Assembly (NCBI GenBank): GCA_964510515.1
Contig: CAZEAU010000001.1
Coordinates: forward strand, 62,001 to 126,000
Origin: SURF-21 sp964510515
Lineage (GTDB): Bacteria > Actinomycetota > Geothermincolia > Geothermincolales > RBG-13-55-18
Length of the DNA stretch: 64,000 nt
Direction: 5' to 3'
Shown here piece by piece: positions 42,827 to 51,164 of this stretch (its first letter is position 1; every line of letters starts with the position of its first letter). The notes beneath the pieces were generated by a model. The model did not search any database, was not told where the DNA came from, and saw only the letters and a program-made list of their open reading frames with translations. The position numbers and the translations under genes are program-made.

Positions 42827-43140
42827 AGGGACGGTCGGCTTCCCTCTCCCCTCTCCTTCTGCTGCGCTCGGGCTCCATGGCGGGGGAGGCGTAAGGGGGA
42901 TTGCACCCGGGCAATCGCGGTCGCGCGAGGCGCATCGCCGGGCATCGGCCTGCGCGCCGCGGAGGGACCCCGCCCATGCCGGGCGGGCGGCTGCCGCACG
43001 GGCCTGAAGGTGGTCAGGGCGCAGGCGGCGATTATCGCGTATAGTTAGGTGGAAGCGTCAGCTTCGGGATACGGAGAAAAGGCTTAACCGCCCGCCGGGC
43101 CCGCGCCGGTGAGGAGGGAAGAGAAAAGGAGGTCACGGCG
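42827..43140 (+). other. 314-base gene-free region before lemA
   Basis: G+C-rich with no supported open frame. It contains TATAGT at 43040-43045, a possible -10 for lemA without a clear -35. AAGGAGGT lies eight bases before the lemA GTG. No hairpin or repeat stands out. Confidence 0.5.
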
Positions 43141-43704
43141 GTGGTATTGGTAGCGATAATCATCGCGGCGATAGTGCTCCTCGCCATCGTGGGGATCATC
43201 GCCATCTACAACAGGCTGATCCGCAACCGCAACCGCGTGGACAACGCCTGGCATCAGATCGACGTGCAGCTGAAGAGGAGGTACGACCTCATCCCCAACC
43301 TGGTGGAGACGGTCAAGGGCTACGCTACGCATGAGAAAGAGGTCTTCGAGAAGGTCACCCAGGCGCGCAACATGGGCCTCGGCGCCCAGACGCCCGGGCA
43401 GGCCGCGCAGGCGGACAACATGATCACCGGGGCCCTCAAGAGCCTCTTCGCGGTGGCCGAGGCCTATCCCGACCTCAAGGCCAACCAGAACTTCCTCATG
43501 CTGCAGGAGGAGCTCTCCGGCACGGAGTCCAAGATCGCCTTCGCGCGGCAGTTCTACAACGACAGCGTGATGTCCTACGACAACTCGCGCCAGAGGTTCC
43601 CGGCCAATATCATCGCCGGCACCTTCTCCGGTAGTTTCGCCGCCCGCGAGTACTTCGAGGTGGAGGCGGCGGCGGAGCGCGAGGCCCCCAAGGTGCAGTT
43701 CTAA
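43141..43704 (+). CDS. lemA: LemA-family membrane protein
   Basis: Single-pass membrane protein of 187 residues: one N-terminal helix (VLVAIIIAAIVLLAIVGII), then a helical, mostly cytoplasmic or external domain. Family signatures are RNRVDNAWHQIDVQLKRRYD, LIPNLVETVKGYATHEKEV and FARQFYNDSVMSYDNSRQRF. Its exact role is unknown; LemA genes very often pair with htpX, as here, suggesting shared work in membrane-protein quality control. The GTG start has an AAGGAGGT. Confidence 0.93.
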   Translation: MVLVAIIIAAIVLLAIVGIIAIYNRLIRNRNRVDNAWHQIDVQLKRRYDLIPNLVETVKGYATHEKEVFEKVTQARNMGLGAQTPGQAAQADNMITGALKSLFAVAEAYPDLKANQNFLMLQEELSGTESKIAFARQFYNDSVMSYDNSRQRFPANIIAGTFSGSFAAREYFEVEAAAEREAPKVQF

Positions 43705-43773
43705 GCGCGAGGCGGGAGGGCGGAACGGGAAAGGCGCGGGCGGCCGCGTGGCGGGAGAGGGGTGTGCTGCGGC

Positions 43774-44760
43774 GTGACCTTCTACGATCAGATAGAGAAG
43801 AACAAGATGAAGTCGGCGCTGCTGGTGAGCGTGTTCATCGCGCTCATACTCGCGCTCGGATTCTTCGTGGGCTATATCTGGGGCACCGGGTACGCCATCG
43901 TGGGCCTGCTCATCGCTTCCGTGCTGGCCGTGGTCATGACCTTCACCAGCTACTACGGCAGCGACAGGATCGCCCTGGCCACGGCGGGCGCGAGGGAGGC
44001 CACGCGCGAGGAGTTCCCCTATTACGTGAACACCGTGGAGGGGCTGGCCATCGCCGCCGGCATCCCGGTGCCGCGCGCCTATATCGTGGATACCCCGGCC
44101 ATGAACGCCTTCGCCACCGGGAGGGACCCCGAGCACGCGGCCATCGCCGTGACCAGGGGGCTGCTGGAGAGGTGCAATCGCCTGGAGCTGGAGGGGGTGC
44201 TGGCCCACGAGATGTCCCATATCGGGAATTACGACATACGCTACATGAGCATGGTGGTGGTACTGGTGGGGCTGCTGGTCATCTTCGCCAACGTGGTCAC
44301 GCGCCTGGTCTTCTTCGGAGGCATGTTCGGGGACCGCGACCGCGGCCGCCGTGGGGGCGGAGAGGGAGGGGGCGTATTGCAGATCATCCTCCTCGCGGTG
44401 GGGCTGGTCTTCCTCATTCTCTCGCCCATCATCGGGCAGCTTCTGCAGCTCTCCATCTCGCGCAAGCGCGAGTTCCTGGCCGACGCCACCGGGGCCAAGC
44501 TCACCCGCTATCCCGAGGGGCTGGCCTCCGCCCTGGAGAAGCTCAGCGACGAGGCCCGGCCTTTCGAGGCCACCAGCCAGGCCACGGCGCACCTGTGGAT
44601 AGTCCAGCCCTTCAAGAAGGAGGCGCAGGCGAGCCGGGCCAGGAAGTCCAGCCTGTGGTCCACCCATCCCCCCATCGAGGAGCGCGTAAGGCGCCTGCGC
44701 GCCATGTCCAGCCTGGAGGGTATGTACAATCAGGCCATGATGGAGGCCAGGCGGGCCTGA
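43774..44760 (+). CDS. htpX: Membrane zinc metalloprotease HtpX
   Basis: Membrane M48-family protease that clears misfolded membrane proteins. It has 328 residues. The GTG at 43774 is chosen because GGGAGAGG (43753-43760) is properly spaced; GTG at 43762 is too close. There are two N-terminal membrane segments (LLVSVFIALILALGFFVGYI and a second). The zinc site is LAHEMSHIGNYD (HExxH), with the third ligand Glu in SRKREFLADATGAKL. The later pair of helices flanks residues about 160-230. It follows lemA after 69 bases. Confidence 0.94.
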   Translation: MTFYDQIEKNKMKSALLVSVFIALILALGFFVGYIWGTGYAIVGLLIASVLAVVMTFTSYYGSDRIALATAGAREATREEFPYYVNTVEGLAIAAGIPVPRAYIVDTPAMNAFATGRDPEHAAIAVTRGLLERCNRLELEGVLAHEMSHIGNYDIRYMSMVVVLVGLLVIFANVVTRLVFFGGMFGDRDRGRRGGGEGGGVLQIILLAVGLVFLILSPIIGQLLQLSISRKREFLADATGAKLTRYPEGLASALEKLSDEARPFEATSQATAHLWIVQPFKKEAQASRARKSSLWSTHPPIEERVRRLRAMSSLEGMYNQAMMEARRA

Positions 44761-45019
44761 GCCCGCCCGCGCGACCAGCCCCCGACGCGCTGCCGCTCGC
44801 GGGGCCCCGCCCATGCCGACCCGGCAGCCGACATGCTCGTCGCGGCGCGGGCATATCGCCCTTCCGAAGCCCGGTGCGCAGGGCCCTGCGGGTCAATAGA
44901 GGGGGGCGGCGCCCGTGCCCAGCCCGTATTGCCGCAGGCGCGCCTCGCGCGCCGTTCCCTTTCCCGCACGGACAGGCCCTCGCCTCCCGGACAGGTGGCC
45001 GCGCAGGCGCCGGGTTTCG

Positions 45020-45048
45020 TTGATGGGGGTCAGGCTATGAGCTATAGT
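45020..45048 (+). promoter_or_regulatory. Sigma-70-type promoter for pdxS
   Basis: TTGATG (45020-45025) and TATAGT (45043-45048) are 17 bases apart. The expected start is near 45055, giving a leader of about 52 bases with GGAGG before the ATG. Confidence 0.7.
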
Positions 45049-45054
45049 AAAGCC

Positions 45055-45080
45055 GGGAAACCCCGTCGGGGGGCTTTCCC
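45055..45080 (+). other. Hairpin at the 5' end of the pdxS leader
   Basis: GGGAAA pairs with TTTCCC outside CCCC-GTC-GGGG, with a 3-base bulge GGC. AAAGCC just before it (45049-45054) can instead pair with GGCTTT (45072-45077). It begins at the predicted start site, so the mRNA would open with a stable stem. It may be a stabilising or regulatory element. Confidence 0.5.
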
Positions 45081-45106
45081 ATACGGCGGGTCTGGAGGAC
45101 CATAAA

Positions 45107-45991
45107 ATGGAAGAAAAAGGGGCTTTGCGGGAGAAGGCCGCCCGGGCGGACAGCCTCAAGGGCGGCGTGATCATGGATGTCACCAGCGCCGAGCAGGCGC
45201 GCATCGCCGAGGAGGCCGGAGCGGTGGCGGTGATGGCGCTGGAGCGGGTCCCCGCGGACATCCGCGCGGATGGGGGGGTGGCCCGGATGGCCGACGCCAG
45301 GGTCATCGAGGCCATCATGGCCGCGGTGAGCATCCCGGTGATGGCCAAGGCGCGCATCGGGCACTTCGTAGAGGCACAGATATTGCAGGCGCTGGGGGTC
45401 GATTACGTGGACGAGAGCGAGGTGCTGACCCCCGCCGACGAAAGTTTCCACATAGAAAAGTGGCGCTTTTCCGTCCCCTTCGTCTGCGGCGCCATCAACC
45501 TCGGCGAGGCGCTGCGCCGCATCGGGGAGGGGGCGGCCATGATCCGCACCAAGGGAGAGGCGGGGACCGGCAACGTGGTCGAGGCGGTAAGGCATATGCG
45601 CACCATCAACAGGGAGATACGGCGCCTGACCGCGGTCCCCCGCGAGGAACTGATGGCGGTGGCCAAGGAAATGGGGGCCCCCTACCACCTGGTATGCGCG
45701 GTGGCGGAGAGCGGCCGCCTGCCGGTCACCAATTTCTCCGCGGGAGGCATTGCCACCCCCGCGGATGCCGCCCTGATGATGCAGCTGGGCGCGGAAGGCG
45801 TCTTCGTGGGTTCCGGCATCTTCAAATCGGAGGACCCCGAGGCGCGGGCCCGGGCCATCGTCAGCGCCACCGCCCGTTTCGCCGACCCCGAGGCGTTGGC
45901 GGAGGTCTCGCGCGGTATCGGGCAGGCCATGGCGGGCCAGGAGATAGCCGCTATCGGGCACGAGAACCTCATACAGTTCCGCGGCTGGTGA
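45107..45991 (+). CDS. pdxS: Pyridoxal 5'-phosphate synthase subunit PdxS
   Basis: Makes vitamin B6 cofactor PLP from ribose 5-phosphate, glyceraldehyde 3-phosphate and ammonia. It has 294 residues, the usual length. Signatures are GGVIMDVTSAEQARIAEEAG, the catalytic-lysine regions VMAKARIGHFVEAQ and RTKGEAGTGNVVEAVRHM, and NFSAGGIATPADAALMMQLG. PdxT, its glutaminase partner, is usually encoded next door, but here only 277 bases separate it from yebC and no PdxT is present. PdxT may be elsewhere, or free ammonia may serve. Confidence 0.96.
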   Translation: MEEKGALREKAARADSLKGGVIMDVTSAEQARIAEEAGAVAVMALERVPADIRADGGVARMADARVIEAIMAAVSIPVMAKARIGHFVEAQILQALGVDYVDESEVLTPADESFHIEKWRFSVPFVCGAINLGEALRRIGEGAAMIRTKGEAGTGNVVEAVRHMRTINREIRRLTAVPREELMAVAKEMGAPYHLVCAVAESGRLPVTNFSAGGIATPADAALMMQLGAEGVFVGSGIFKSEDPEARARAIVSATARFADPEALAEVSRGIGQAMAGQEIAAIGHENLIQFRGW

Positions 45992-46268
45992 CGCCGCGCG
46001 GCGATGCGCGGGGAAGGCGGAGGCCACGGCCGTCCGCGCTGGCCTTAGGGGTGTGGAGCTCGGGGGGCGGCCATGGAGGATGCCCGGCCGAGCTCCGCTC
46101 TTGCCGGGGGGGCGCGCCCGCCCAGAGGCGAGGAGGGAAACGGACCGCGACGCCCGCCGGTGCCCGCGCTTTTCCCAGGACGCTCCGTCAGGGGGCGGTG
46201 CGCGGTTGTACGACGGAAGCGGCCGGAAAAGTCCGTGAGGGCCGCGGCAGCCGAGGCAGGAGGAGAGG

Positions 46269-47024
46269 ATGGCCGGACATTCGAAGTGGCATTCCATCAA
46301 GCACAAAAAGGGAGCCGCGGACGCCAAGCGCGGGCAGATGTTCAGCAAGCTCTCGCGGGCCATCATCGTGGCCGCGAAGGAGGGCGGGGGCAACCCCGAG
46401 ATGAACATCGCGCTGGCCAACGCCATCGAGAAGGCCAAGAGCTATTCCATGCCCAAGGACAATATCGAGCGGGCCGTCAAGCGCGGCAGCGGGGAGGGCT
46501 CCGGAGAGGCTTTCGAGAAGATTATCTACGAGGGATATGCGCCCGGCGGGGTGGCGGTCATGGTGGATGTCATGACCGACAACCGCAACCGCGCCGCCGC
46601 GGATATCAGGCGCATCTTCTCCCGCACCGGCGGCAGCTTGGGGACCTCCGGGTCGGTGGCGTGGATGTTCGAGAAAAAGGGCAGCATCATCGTCAACCGG
46701 GAGACGGGAGCGGGCGAGGATGCCCTGCTGGAGACGGCGCTGGAGGCGGGCGCCGAGGACATGACCGCGGAGGAGGGCCACTGGGAGGTGGTCACCGACG
46801 CGGAGTCCTTCCGCGGCGTGGTGGAGGCCCTCAAGGGCGCGGGCTTCGAGCTGGCCTCGGCGGAGGTCACCATGCTGCCGCAGAACACCGTGCAGCTGGA
46901 CATGGGCACGGCCAAAAAAGTGCTGCGCCTGCTGGACGCGCTGGAGGACAACGAGGACGTGCAGGAGGTTTACGCCAATTTCGATATCCCCGACGACGTG
47001 ATGCAGGAGATATCCGAGGAGTGA
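46269..47024 (+). CDS. yebC: YebC/PmpR-family transcriptional or translational regulator
   Basis: Cytoplasmic protein of 251 residues. It starts with MAGHSKWHSIKHKKGAADAK, the diagnostic N-terminus, and contains the family patterns ALANAIEKAKSYSMPKDNIE, MVDVMTDNRNRAAADIRRIF and FANGFDxP-like YANFDIPDDV. YebC proteins have been described as transcription regulators and, in recent work, as factors that help ribosomes through difficult proline sequences. GGAGGAGAGG precedes the ATG. The pdxS-yebC-ruvC order is common. Confidence 0.95.
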   Translation: MAGHSKWHSIKHKKGAADAKRGQMFSKLSRAIIVAAKEGGGNPEMNIALANAIEKAKSYSMPKDNIERAVKRGSGEGSGEAFEKIIYEGYAPGGVAVMVDVMTDNRNRAAADIRRIFSRTGGSLGTSGSVAWMFEKKGSIIVNRETGAGEDALLETALEAGAEDMTAEEGHWEVVTDAESFRGVVEALKGAGFELASAEVTMLPQNTVQLDMGTAKKVLRLLDALEDNEDVQEVYANFDIPDDVMQEISEE

Positions 47025-47040
47025 GGCGCGCTTCAGAGAG

Positions 47041-47589
47041 ATGATCATCATGGGGATAGATCCCGGGCTCGCTTCCAGCGGCTACGGGGTGGTGGAGAAG
47101 CAAAAGGGGCGGCTGCGCCCCCTCGGCTTCGGGGGGATCGATACCTCCCCCCGGGAGCCCTTGTCGGCACGCCTTGATAAGATATACAGCGAGGTCAGGG
47201 AGCTCATAGCGGGCTATCAACCGGATCTCGTGGTGTTGGAGGAGCTTTTCTTCAACAAGAACGCGCGCAGCGCCATGGTCGTGGGACAGGCCAGGGGGGG
47301 GATCATACTGGCCGCGGCGCATGCGGGGGTAGGCGTGGAGGAATACACGCCCCTGCAGGTCAAACAGACCCTGGTGGGGTATGGGCGCGCCGACAAGAGG
47401 CAGGTAGAGTACATGGTCCGCACCCTGCTGCACATCGATGAGGAGATAGGGTCGACGCATGCCAGCGACGCCTTGGCCCTGGCGATATGCCATGCCCACA
47501 GCGAGAGGATGCGCGGGCGGCTCGACGAGGCCATGGCCGAGAAGGGCGCGGTGAAGAAGCCGCCGCACAAGAAGAGGCAGGTGCGCTAG
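47041..47589 (+). CDS. ruvC: Crossover junction endodeoxyribonuclease RuvC
   Basis: Holliday junction resolvase acting with RuvAB. It has 182 residues. The catalytic first Asp is in MGIDPGLASSGYGVVE, the Glu in VVLEELFFNKNARSA, and the last acidic pair in HASDALALAICHAHS. The basic C-terminus (PPHKKRQVR) is typical of the family. The ATG at 47041 lacks a strong Shine-Dalgarno; a second ATG at 47050 would shorten it by three residues. Confidence 0.95.
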   Translation: MIIMGIDPGLASSGYGVVEKQKGRLRPLGFGGIDTSPREPLSARLDKIYSEVRELIAGYQPDLVVLEELFFNKNARSAMVVGQARGGIILAAAHAGVGVEEYTPLQVKQTLVGYGRADKRQVEYMVRTLLHIDEEIGSTHASDALALAICHAHSERMRGRLDEAMAEKGAVKKPPHKKRQVR

Positions 47590-47694
47590 CGAGCCTCCCC
47601 GCCGCGACCCCGCGGCGGCGGGATGCCGGGAGCGCCGGCCGCGCGCCTGGAAGGAGGCATTTGTGTCGCTTATGGGAGGCGGGTTACGGTCGCC

Positions 47695-48291
47695 GTGATA
47701 GATAACGTCGAAGGCGTGCTGGTGGAGAAGCGCGAGGACAGCGCGGTGGTCGGGGTCGGAGGCCTGGGGCTGGCCCTTTTTATCTCCCACCCTACGCTGC
47801 AGGGACTTCCCTCGGTGGGGGGAAAGGTCAGGCTCCTCAGCTACCTCCACGTCAAGGAGGACTCCCTGCAGCTCTACGGGTTCTCGAGCAGCGGGGAGAG
47901 GGACATCTTCCTCAAGCTCATTGCGGTGACCGGTATCGGCCCCAAGGTGGCCATGGCGGTGCTCTCCGCCTACGCTCCGGATGCCTTCGTGCGCATCGTG
48001 GCCTCGGAGGACCTGGAGGCCATGACCGCGGTCCCGGGGGTGGGCAAAAAGAGCGGCCAGAGGATCATTCTCGAGCTCAAGGACAAGCTCGCCCCCCTGG
48101 CGGGGGAGCTGGGCACGGCGGCGGCAGGCGTTCTTGGCGGCGGCCTCCTGCGCGAGGCGCGCGAGGCCCTCAAGGGCCTGGGATACAGCGCGGCGGAGTC
48201 GGGCCGCGCGCTGGAGGGATATGCGGCGGAGGAACCGAGCCTGGAGGACATGTTGAAGCATGCCCTGCGGAGGCTGGGAGGTAGCGGGTAA
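47695..48291 (+). CDS. ruvA: Holliday junction branch migration subunit RuvA
   Basis: DNA-binding tetramer that targets RuvB to junctions. It has 198 residues from the GTG at 47695, giving the standard N-terminus (VIDNVEGVLVEKREDS); the frame is open from 47623 but those 24 residues do not fit. GGGAGG lies 14-17 bases upstream, rather far. The OB-fold domain is followed by two helix-hairpin-helix motifs (ITGIGPKVAMAVLSAY-like and AVPGVGKKSGQRIILEL). The C-terminal domain (EAREALKGLGYSAAESGRAL) that binds RuvB is intact. Confidence 0.95.
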   Translation: MIDNVEGVLVEKREDSAVVGVGGLGLALFISHPTLQGLPSVGGKVRLLSYLHVKEDSLQLYGFSSSGERDIFLKLIAVTGIGPKVAMAVLSAYAPDAFVRIVASEDLEAMTAVPGVGKKSGQRIILELKDKLAPLAGELGTAAAGVLGGGLLREAREALKGLGYSAAESGRALEGYAAEEPSLEDMLKHALRRLGGSG

Positions 48292-48293
48292 AG

Positions 48294-49349
48294 ATGAAGG
48301 ACGACCGCGAGGAGCTGACCGGCGACCTGGAGATAGGGGATGAGAGGCTGCTCGACCCCGAGGCTCGGGAGGACGAACAGGAGCTGGACCTCACCCTGCG
48401 GCCGCGCCGGATAGCGGAGTTCGTCGGGCAGGACCGCATCCGCGAGCACCTGGATATCTTCATTGCCGCCGCGCGCGAGCGCCAGGAGTCTCTCGACCAC
48501 GTCATCCTCTCCGGGCCGCCGGGGCTGGGCAAGACCACGCTGGGCGGCATCATCGCCAACGAGATGGGGGTGGCCTGCAAACAGACGTCGGGACCGGCGC
48601 TGGAGCGCGCGGGCGATCTCGCCTCCATCCTCACCAACCTGGAGCCGGGCGACGTCCTCTTCATCGACGAGATCCACCGTCTCAACCGCGTGGTGGAGGA
48701 GGTCCTCTATCCCGCCATGGAGGACTTCAAGCTGGATATCGTGGTGGGGAAGGGGCCGGCCGCGCGCTCCATACGCCTGGACCTGCCGCCGTTCACCCTG
48801 GTGGGCGCCACCACGCGCGCGGGCCTCCTCACCTCGCCTCTGCGCGACCGCTTCGGGGTACAGAGCCGCCTGGACTATTACCGCCAGGGCGAGATCGAGC
48901 AGATCATCAGGCGCTCGTCGCAAATACTCGGCGTGGAGGTCGATGCCGGGGGAGGCAGGGAGCTGGCGCGGCGTTCGCGGGGGACTCCGCGTATAGCCAA
49001 CCGCCTGCTGCGCCGCGTGCGCGATTACGCCCAGGTGAGGGCGGGGGGCGCCATAACCTTCCAGGTCGCCTGCGAGGCGCTGGCCCTCTTCGAGGTGGAC
49101 GAGATGGGCCTGGACAAGGTGGAGAAGATGATCCTGCGCACCATCATCGAAAAGTTCGGCGGCGGCCCGGTGGGGGTGAACACGCTGGCCGTCTCGGTGG
49201 GCGAGGAGATCGACACCATCGAGGAGGTCTACGAGCCCTACCTGCTGCAGATAGGGTTCATGCAGCGCACGCCGCGAGGGAGGGTCGCCACCGAGAACGC
49301 CTGCCGCCACCTCGGCCTGAGTAAAGAAAGCGGGGATACCCTGTTCTGA
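48294..49349 (+). CDS. ruvB: Holliday junction helicase RuvB
   Basis: AAA+ motor that drives branch migration on RuvA. It has 351 residues. The pattern LRPRRIAEFVGQDRIREHLD, Walker A GPPGLGKTTLGGIIANEM, Walker B LFIDEIHRLNRVVEEVLYPA, sensor TLVGATTRAGLLTSPLRDRF, and the C-terminal LQIGFMQRTPRGRVAT are all typical. The ATG is two bases after the ruvA stop; the stop overlaps the queH ATG by one base. Confidence 0.97.
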   Translation: MKDDREELTGDLEIGDERLLDPEAREDEQELDLTLRPRRIAEFVGQDRIREHLDIFIAAARERQESLDHVILSGPPGLGKTTLGGIIANEMGVACKQTSGPALERAGDLASILTNLEPGDVLFIDEIHRLNRVVEEVLYPAMEDFKLDIVVGKGPAARSIRLDLPPFTLVGATTRAGLLTSPLRDRFGVQSRLDYYRQGEIEQIIRRSSQILGVEVDAGGGRELARRSRGTPRIANRLLRRVRDYAQVRAGGAITFQVACEALALFEVDEMGLDKVEKMILRTIIEKFGGGPVGVNTLAVSVGEEIDTIEEVYEPYLLQIGFMQRTPRGRVATENACRHLGLSKESGDTLF

Positions 49350-49903
49350 TGCGCGGGATGCTCATCGATACCTGCTGCGGCCCCTGCGCCCTGCCGGCGC
49401 TGCGTCTCTTCCCGCCCTCCCGCCGCGGGGCGCATTTCCTCTTCTACAATCCCAACGTGCATCCTTTCCGGGAGTACTGCAGGAGGCTGCAGAGCTTCGA
49501 GCAGCTCATGTTGCGGGAAAGACGGCCCTACACCGTCGTGCCCTACGAGCCCGAGGAGTGGATACGGGCGGTGGCCTTCCGGGAGGAGAGCCGCTGCGAG
49601 TTCTGCTATCGCCTGCGCCTGCGCAAGGCGGCGGATATCGCCCTGGAAGAGGGCTGCGAAGCCATCACCACTACCCTCTTCGCCAGTCCCTACCAGGACC
49701 ATGAGCTGGTGACCCTGCTGGGCAACTCCATATGCCGCAGCCGGGGCCTGCAGTTCGTGACCTGGGACGGCAGAGAGGTCTACCGCGACACCATCGCCTC
49801 CGCGCGCGAGAGGGGCCTCTATACCCAGCCCTATTGCGGATGCCTGCTCAGCGAGCGGGAGCGCTACGATCGCGCTCGGCGCGGCGCGGGCAAAGGCGAT
49901 TGA
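49349..49903 (+). CDS. queH: Epoxyqueuosine reductase QueH
   Basis: Reduces epoxyqueuosine to queuosine in tRNA, the last step of the pathway; QueH is the non-cobalamin alternative to QueG. It has 184 residues. The cysteine pattern fits the family (formerly DUF208): CCGPCALPALRL at the N-terminus, CEFCYRLRLRKAADIA in the middle and CGCLLSERERY near the end, with TTTLFASPYQDHE between. It overlaps ruvB by one base and is followed by queA, so three queuosine genes lie together. Confidence 0.9.
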   Translation: MRGMLIDTCCGPCALPALRLFPPSRRGAHFLFYNPNVHPFREYCRRLQSFEQLMLRERRPYTVVPYEPEEWIRAVAFREESRCEFCYRLRLRKAADIALEEGCEAITTTLFASPYQDHELVTLLGNSICRSRGLQFVTWDGREVYRDTIASARERGLYTQPYCGCLLSERERYDRARRGAGKGD

Positions 49904-49909
49904 CGCTCC

Positions 49910-50992
49910 ATGCGGGCGCAACTCTTCGACTATCACCTGCCCCCTGGGCTCATCGCCCAGCGGCCCGCGGCGAGCCGGGAGGGCTCGCGCCTGCTGGTGG
50001 TGGATTGTGAGAGCGGAGAGGTCTCCCACCGCTTTTTTTCGCACCTGGAGACCTGTCTCCACGCGGGGGACTGCCTGGCCCTCAACGCCAGCCGGGTGCG
50101 CCGCGCCCGCCTGCGCGGGCGGCGCGCCGAGGGCGGCGGGGCGGTCGAGCTCCTGTTGCTCTCCCCCCGCGCCGACGCCGGCTGGGATGCCCTGGCCCGG
50201 CCCGCGCGGCGCATCAAGCCCGGCACGGTGCTCAGTTTTGCGCAAGGGGAGCTGACGGCGGAGGTGGTGGAGAAAGGCGAGCGGGGCGAGGTGCGCGTGC
50301 GCCTCGTCCCCGGCGAGCTCTCCGCGTTGGAGGAGGTCCTGGAGAGGGTGGGGGAGATGCCGCTCCCTCCCTATATCCGGGAGAGGCCCCGCGACCCCGA
50401 AAGATATCAGACCGTCTATGCGCGCGAGACCGGCTCGGCCGCGGCCCCCACCGCGGGGTTGCATTTCGAGCTCTCCACCCTGCGCAGGCTGGAGGAAAAG
50501 GGCGTGCGGCTGGCCTTCCCGCGCCTGGACGTGGGCCTGGACACCTTCCGTCCCATAGAGGCGGAGGAGATAGAGGACCACCGCATCCACAGCGAGGCGG
50601 TATACGTGGACGAGGCGGCCTGCGCGGCGGTAAACCAGGCCCGGCGCGCGGGCGGGAAGGTGGTGGCGGTGGGGACCACGGCGGTGCGCGCCCTGGAGAG
50701 CGCCGCGGACGAGGCGGGGAGCATGGCCCCCTTCTCCGGGGCCACGGACCTCTATATCCACCCCGGCTTCCGCTTCCGCGCCGTGGACGGCATGCTCACC
50801 AACTTCCACCTGCCGCGCTCGAGCCCGCTGGTCATGGTATGCGCCTTCGCGGGAAGGGAGACGGTGCTGGAGGCCTACCGGCGGGCGGTGGAGGAGGGCT
50901 ACCGCTTCCTCAGTTTCGGAGACGCCTGCTATTTCCACTATCCACGCGCAGGCGGGCCGGGCAGCAAAGGAAAGGAAGGCCTGGGTCGGTGA
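49910..50992 (+). CDS. queA: tRNA preQ1(34) S-adenosylmethionine ribosyltransferase-isomerase
   Basis: Transfers the ribosyl part of SAM to preQ1 in tRNA, making epoxyqueuosine. It has 360 residues. Family motifs are YHLPPGLIAQRPAASREGSR, LALNASRVRRARLRG, MPLPPYIRERPRDPERYQTV, GSAAAPTAGLHFELSTL, DVGLDTFRPIEAEEIEDHR and FHLPRSSPLVMVCAFAGRE. The ATG at 49910 is six bases after the queH stop. tgt follows after 172 bases. Confidence 0.96.
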   Translation: MRAQLFDYHLPPGLIAQRPAASREGSRLLVVDCESGEVSHRFFSHLETCLHAGDCLALNASRVRRARLRGRRAEGGGAVELLLLSPRADAGWDALARPARRIKPGTVLSFAQGELTAEVVEKGERGEVRVRLVPGELSALEEVLERVGEMPLPPYIRERPRDPERYQTVYARETGSAAAPTAGLHFELSTLRRLEEKGVRLAFPRLDVGLDTFRPIEAEEIEDHRIHSEAVYVDEAACAAVNQARRAGGKVVAVGTTAVRALESAADEAGSMAPFSGATDLYIHPGFRFRAVDGMLTNFHLPRSSPLVMVCAFAGRETVLEAYRRAVEEGYRFLSFGDACYFHYPRAGGPGSKGKEGLGR

Positions 50993-51164
50993 CGTCCGCC
51001 ATCCACGCGAGCAGCCGGACCGCGGCGGAGGGGGAGGAGCGCCGGGGCGGAGGCTGCGCGTGCGCGGAGGGGGGAGTCCGCGGCATGGCGCGGCGCGGGC
51101 CTGCCGCGAGCCCGGCGGGCGGGCCGGCGCGGGAGGGCTTTAAGGCGGAGAGGAGGAGTAAGCG

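Larger units (their letters stand above)
44761..45106 (+). other. 346-base gene-free region before pdxS
   Basis: G+C-rich filler without a supported gene up to about 45010, then the pdxS promoter and a stable 5' hairpin (separate entries). Confidence 0.5.

Noticed and set aside
46053..46238. Possible pdxT remnant between pdxS and yebC
   Set aside because: The translated frames show none of the PdxT motifs (glutaminase Cys-His-Glu pattern), and the space is too short.
50028..50042. T-run resembling a terminator
   Set aside because: The TTTTTTT is inside queA codons and has no preceding hairpin.
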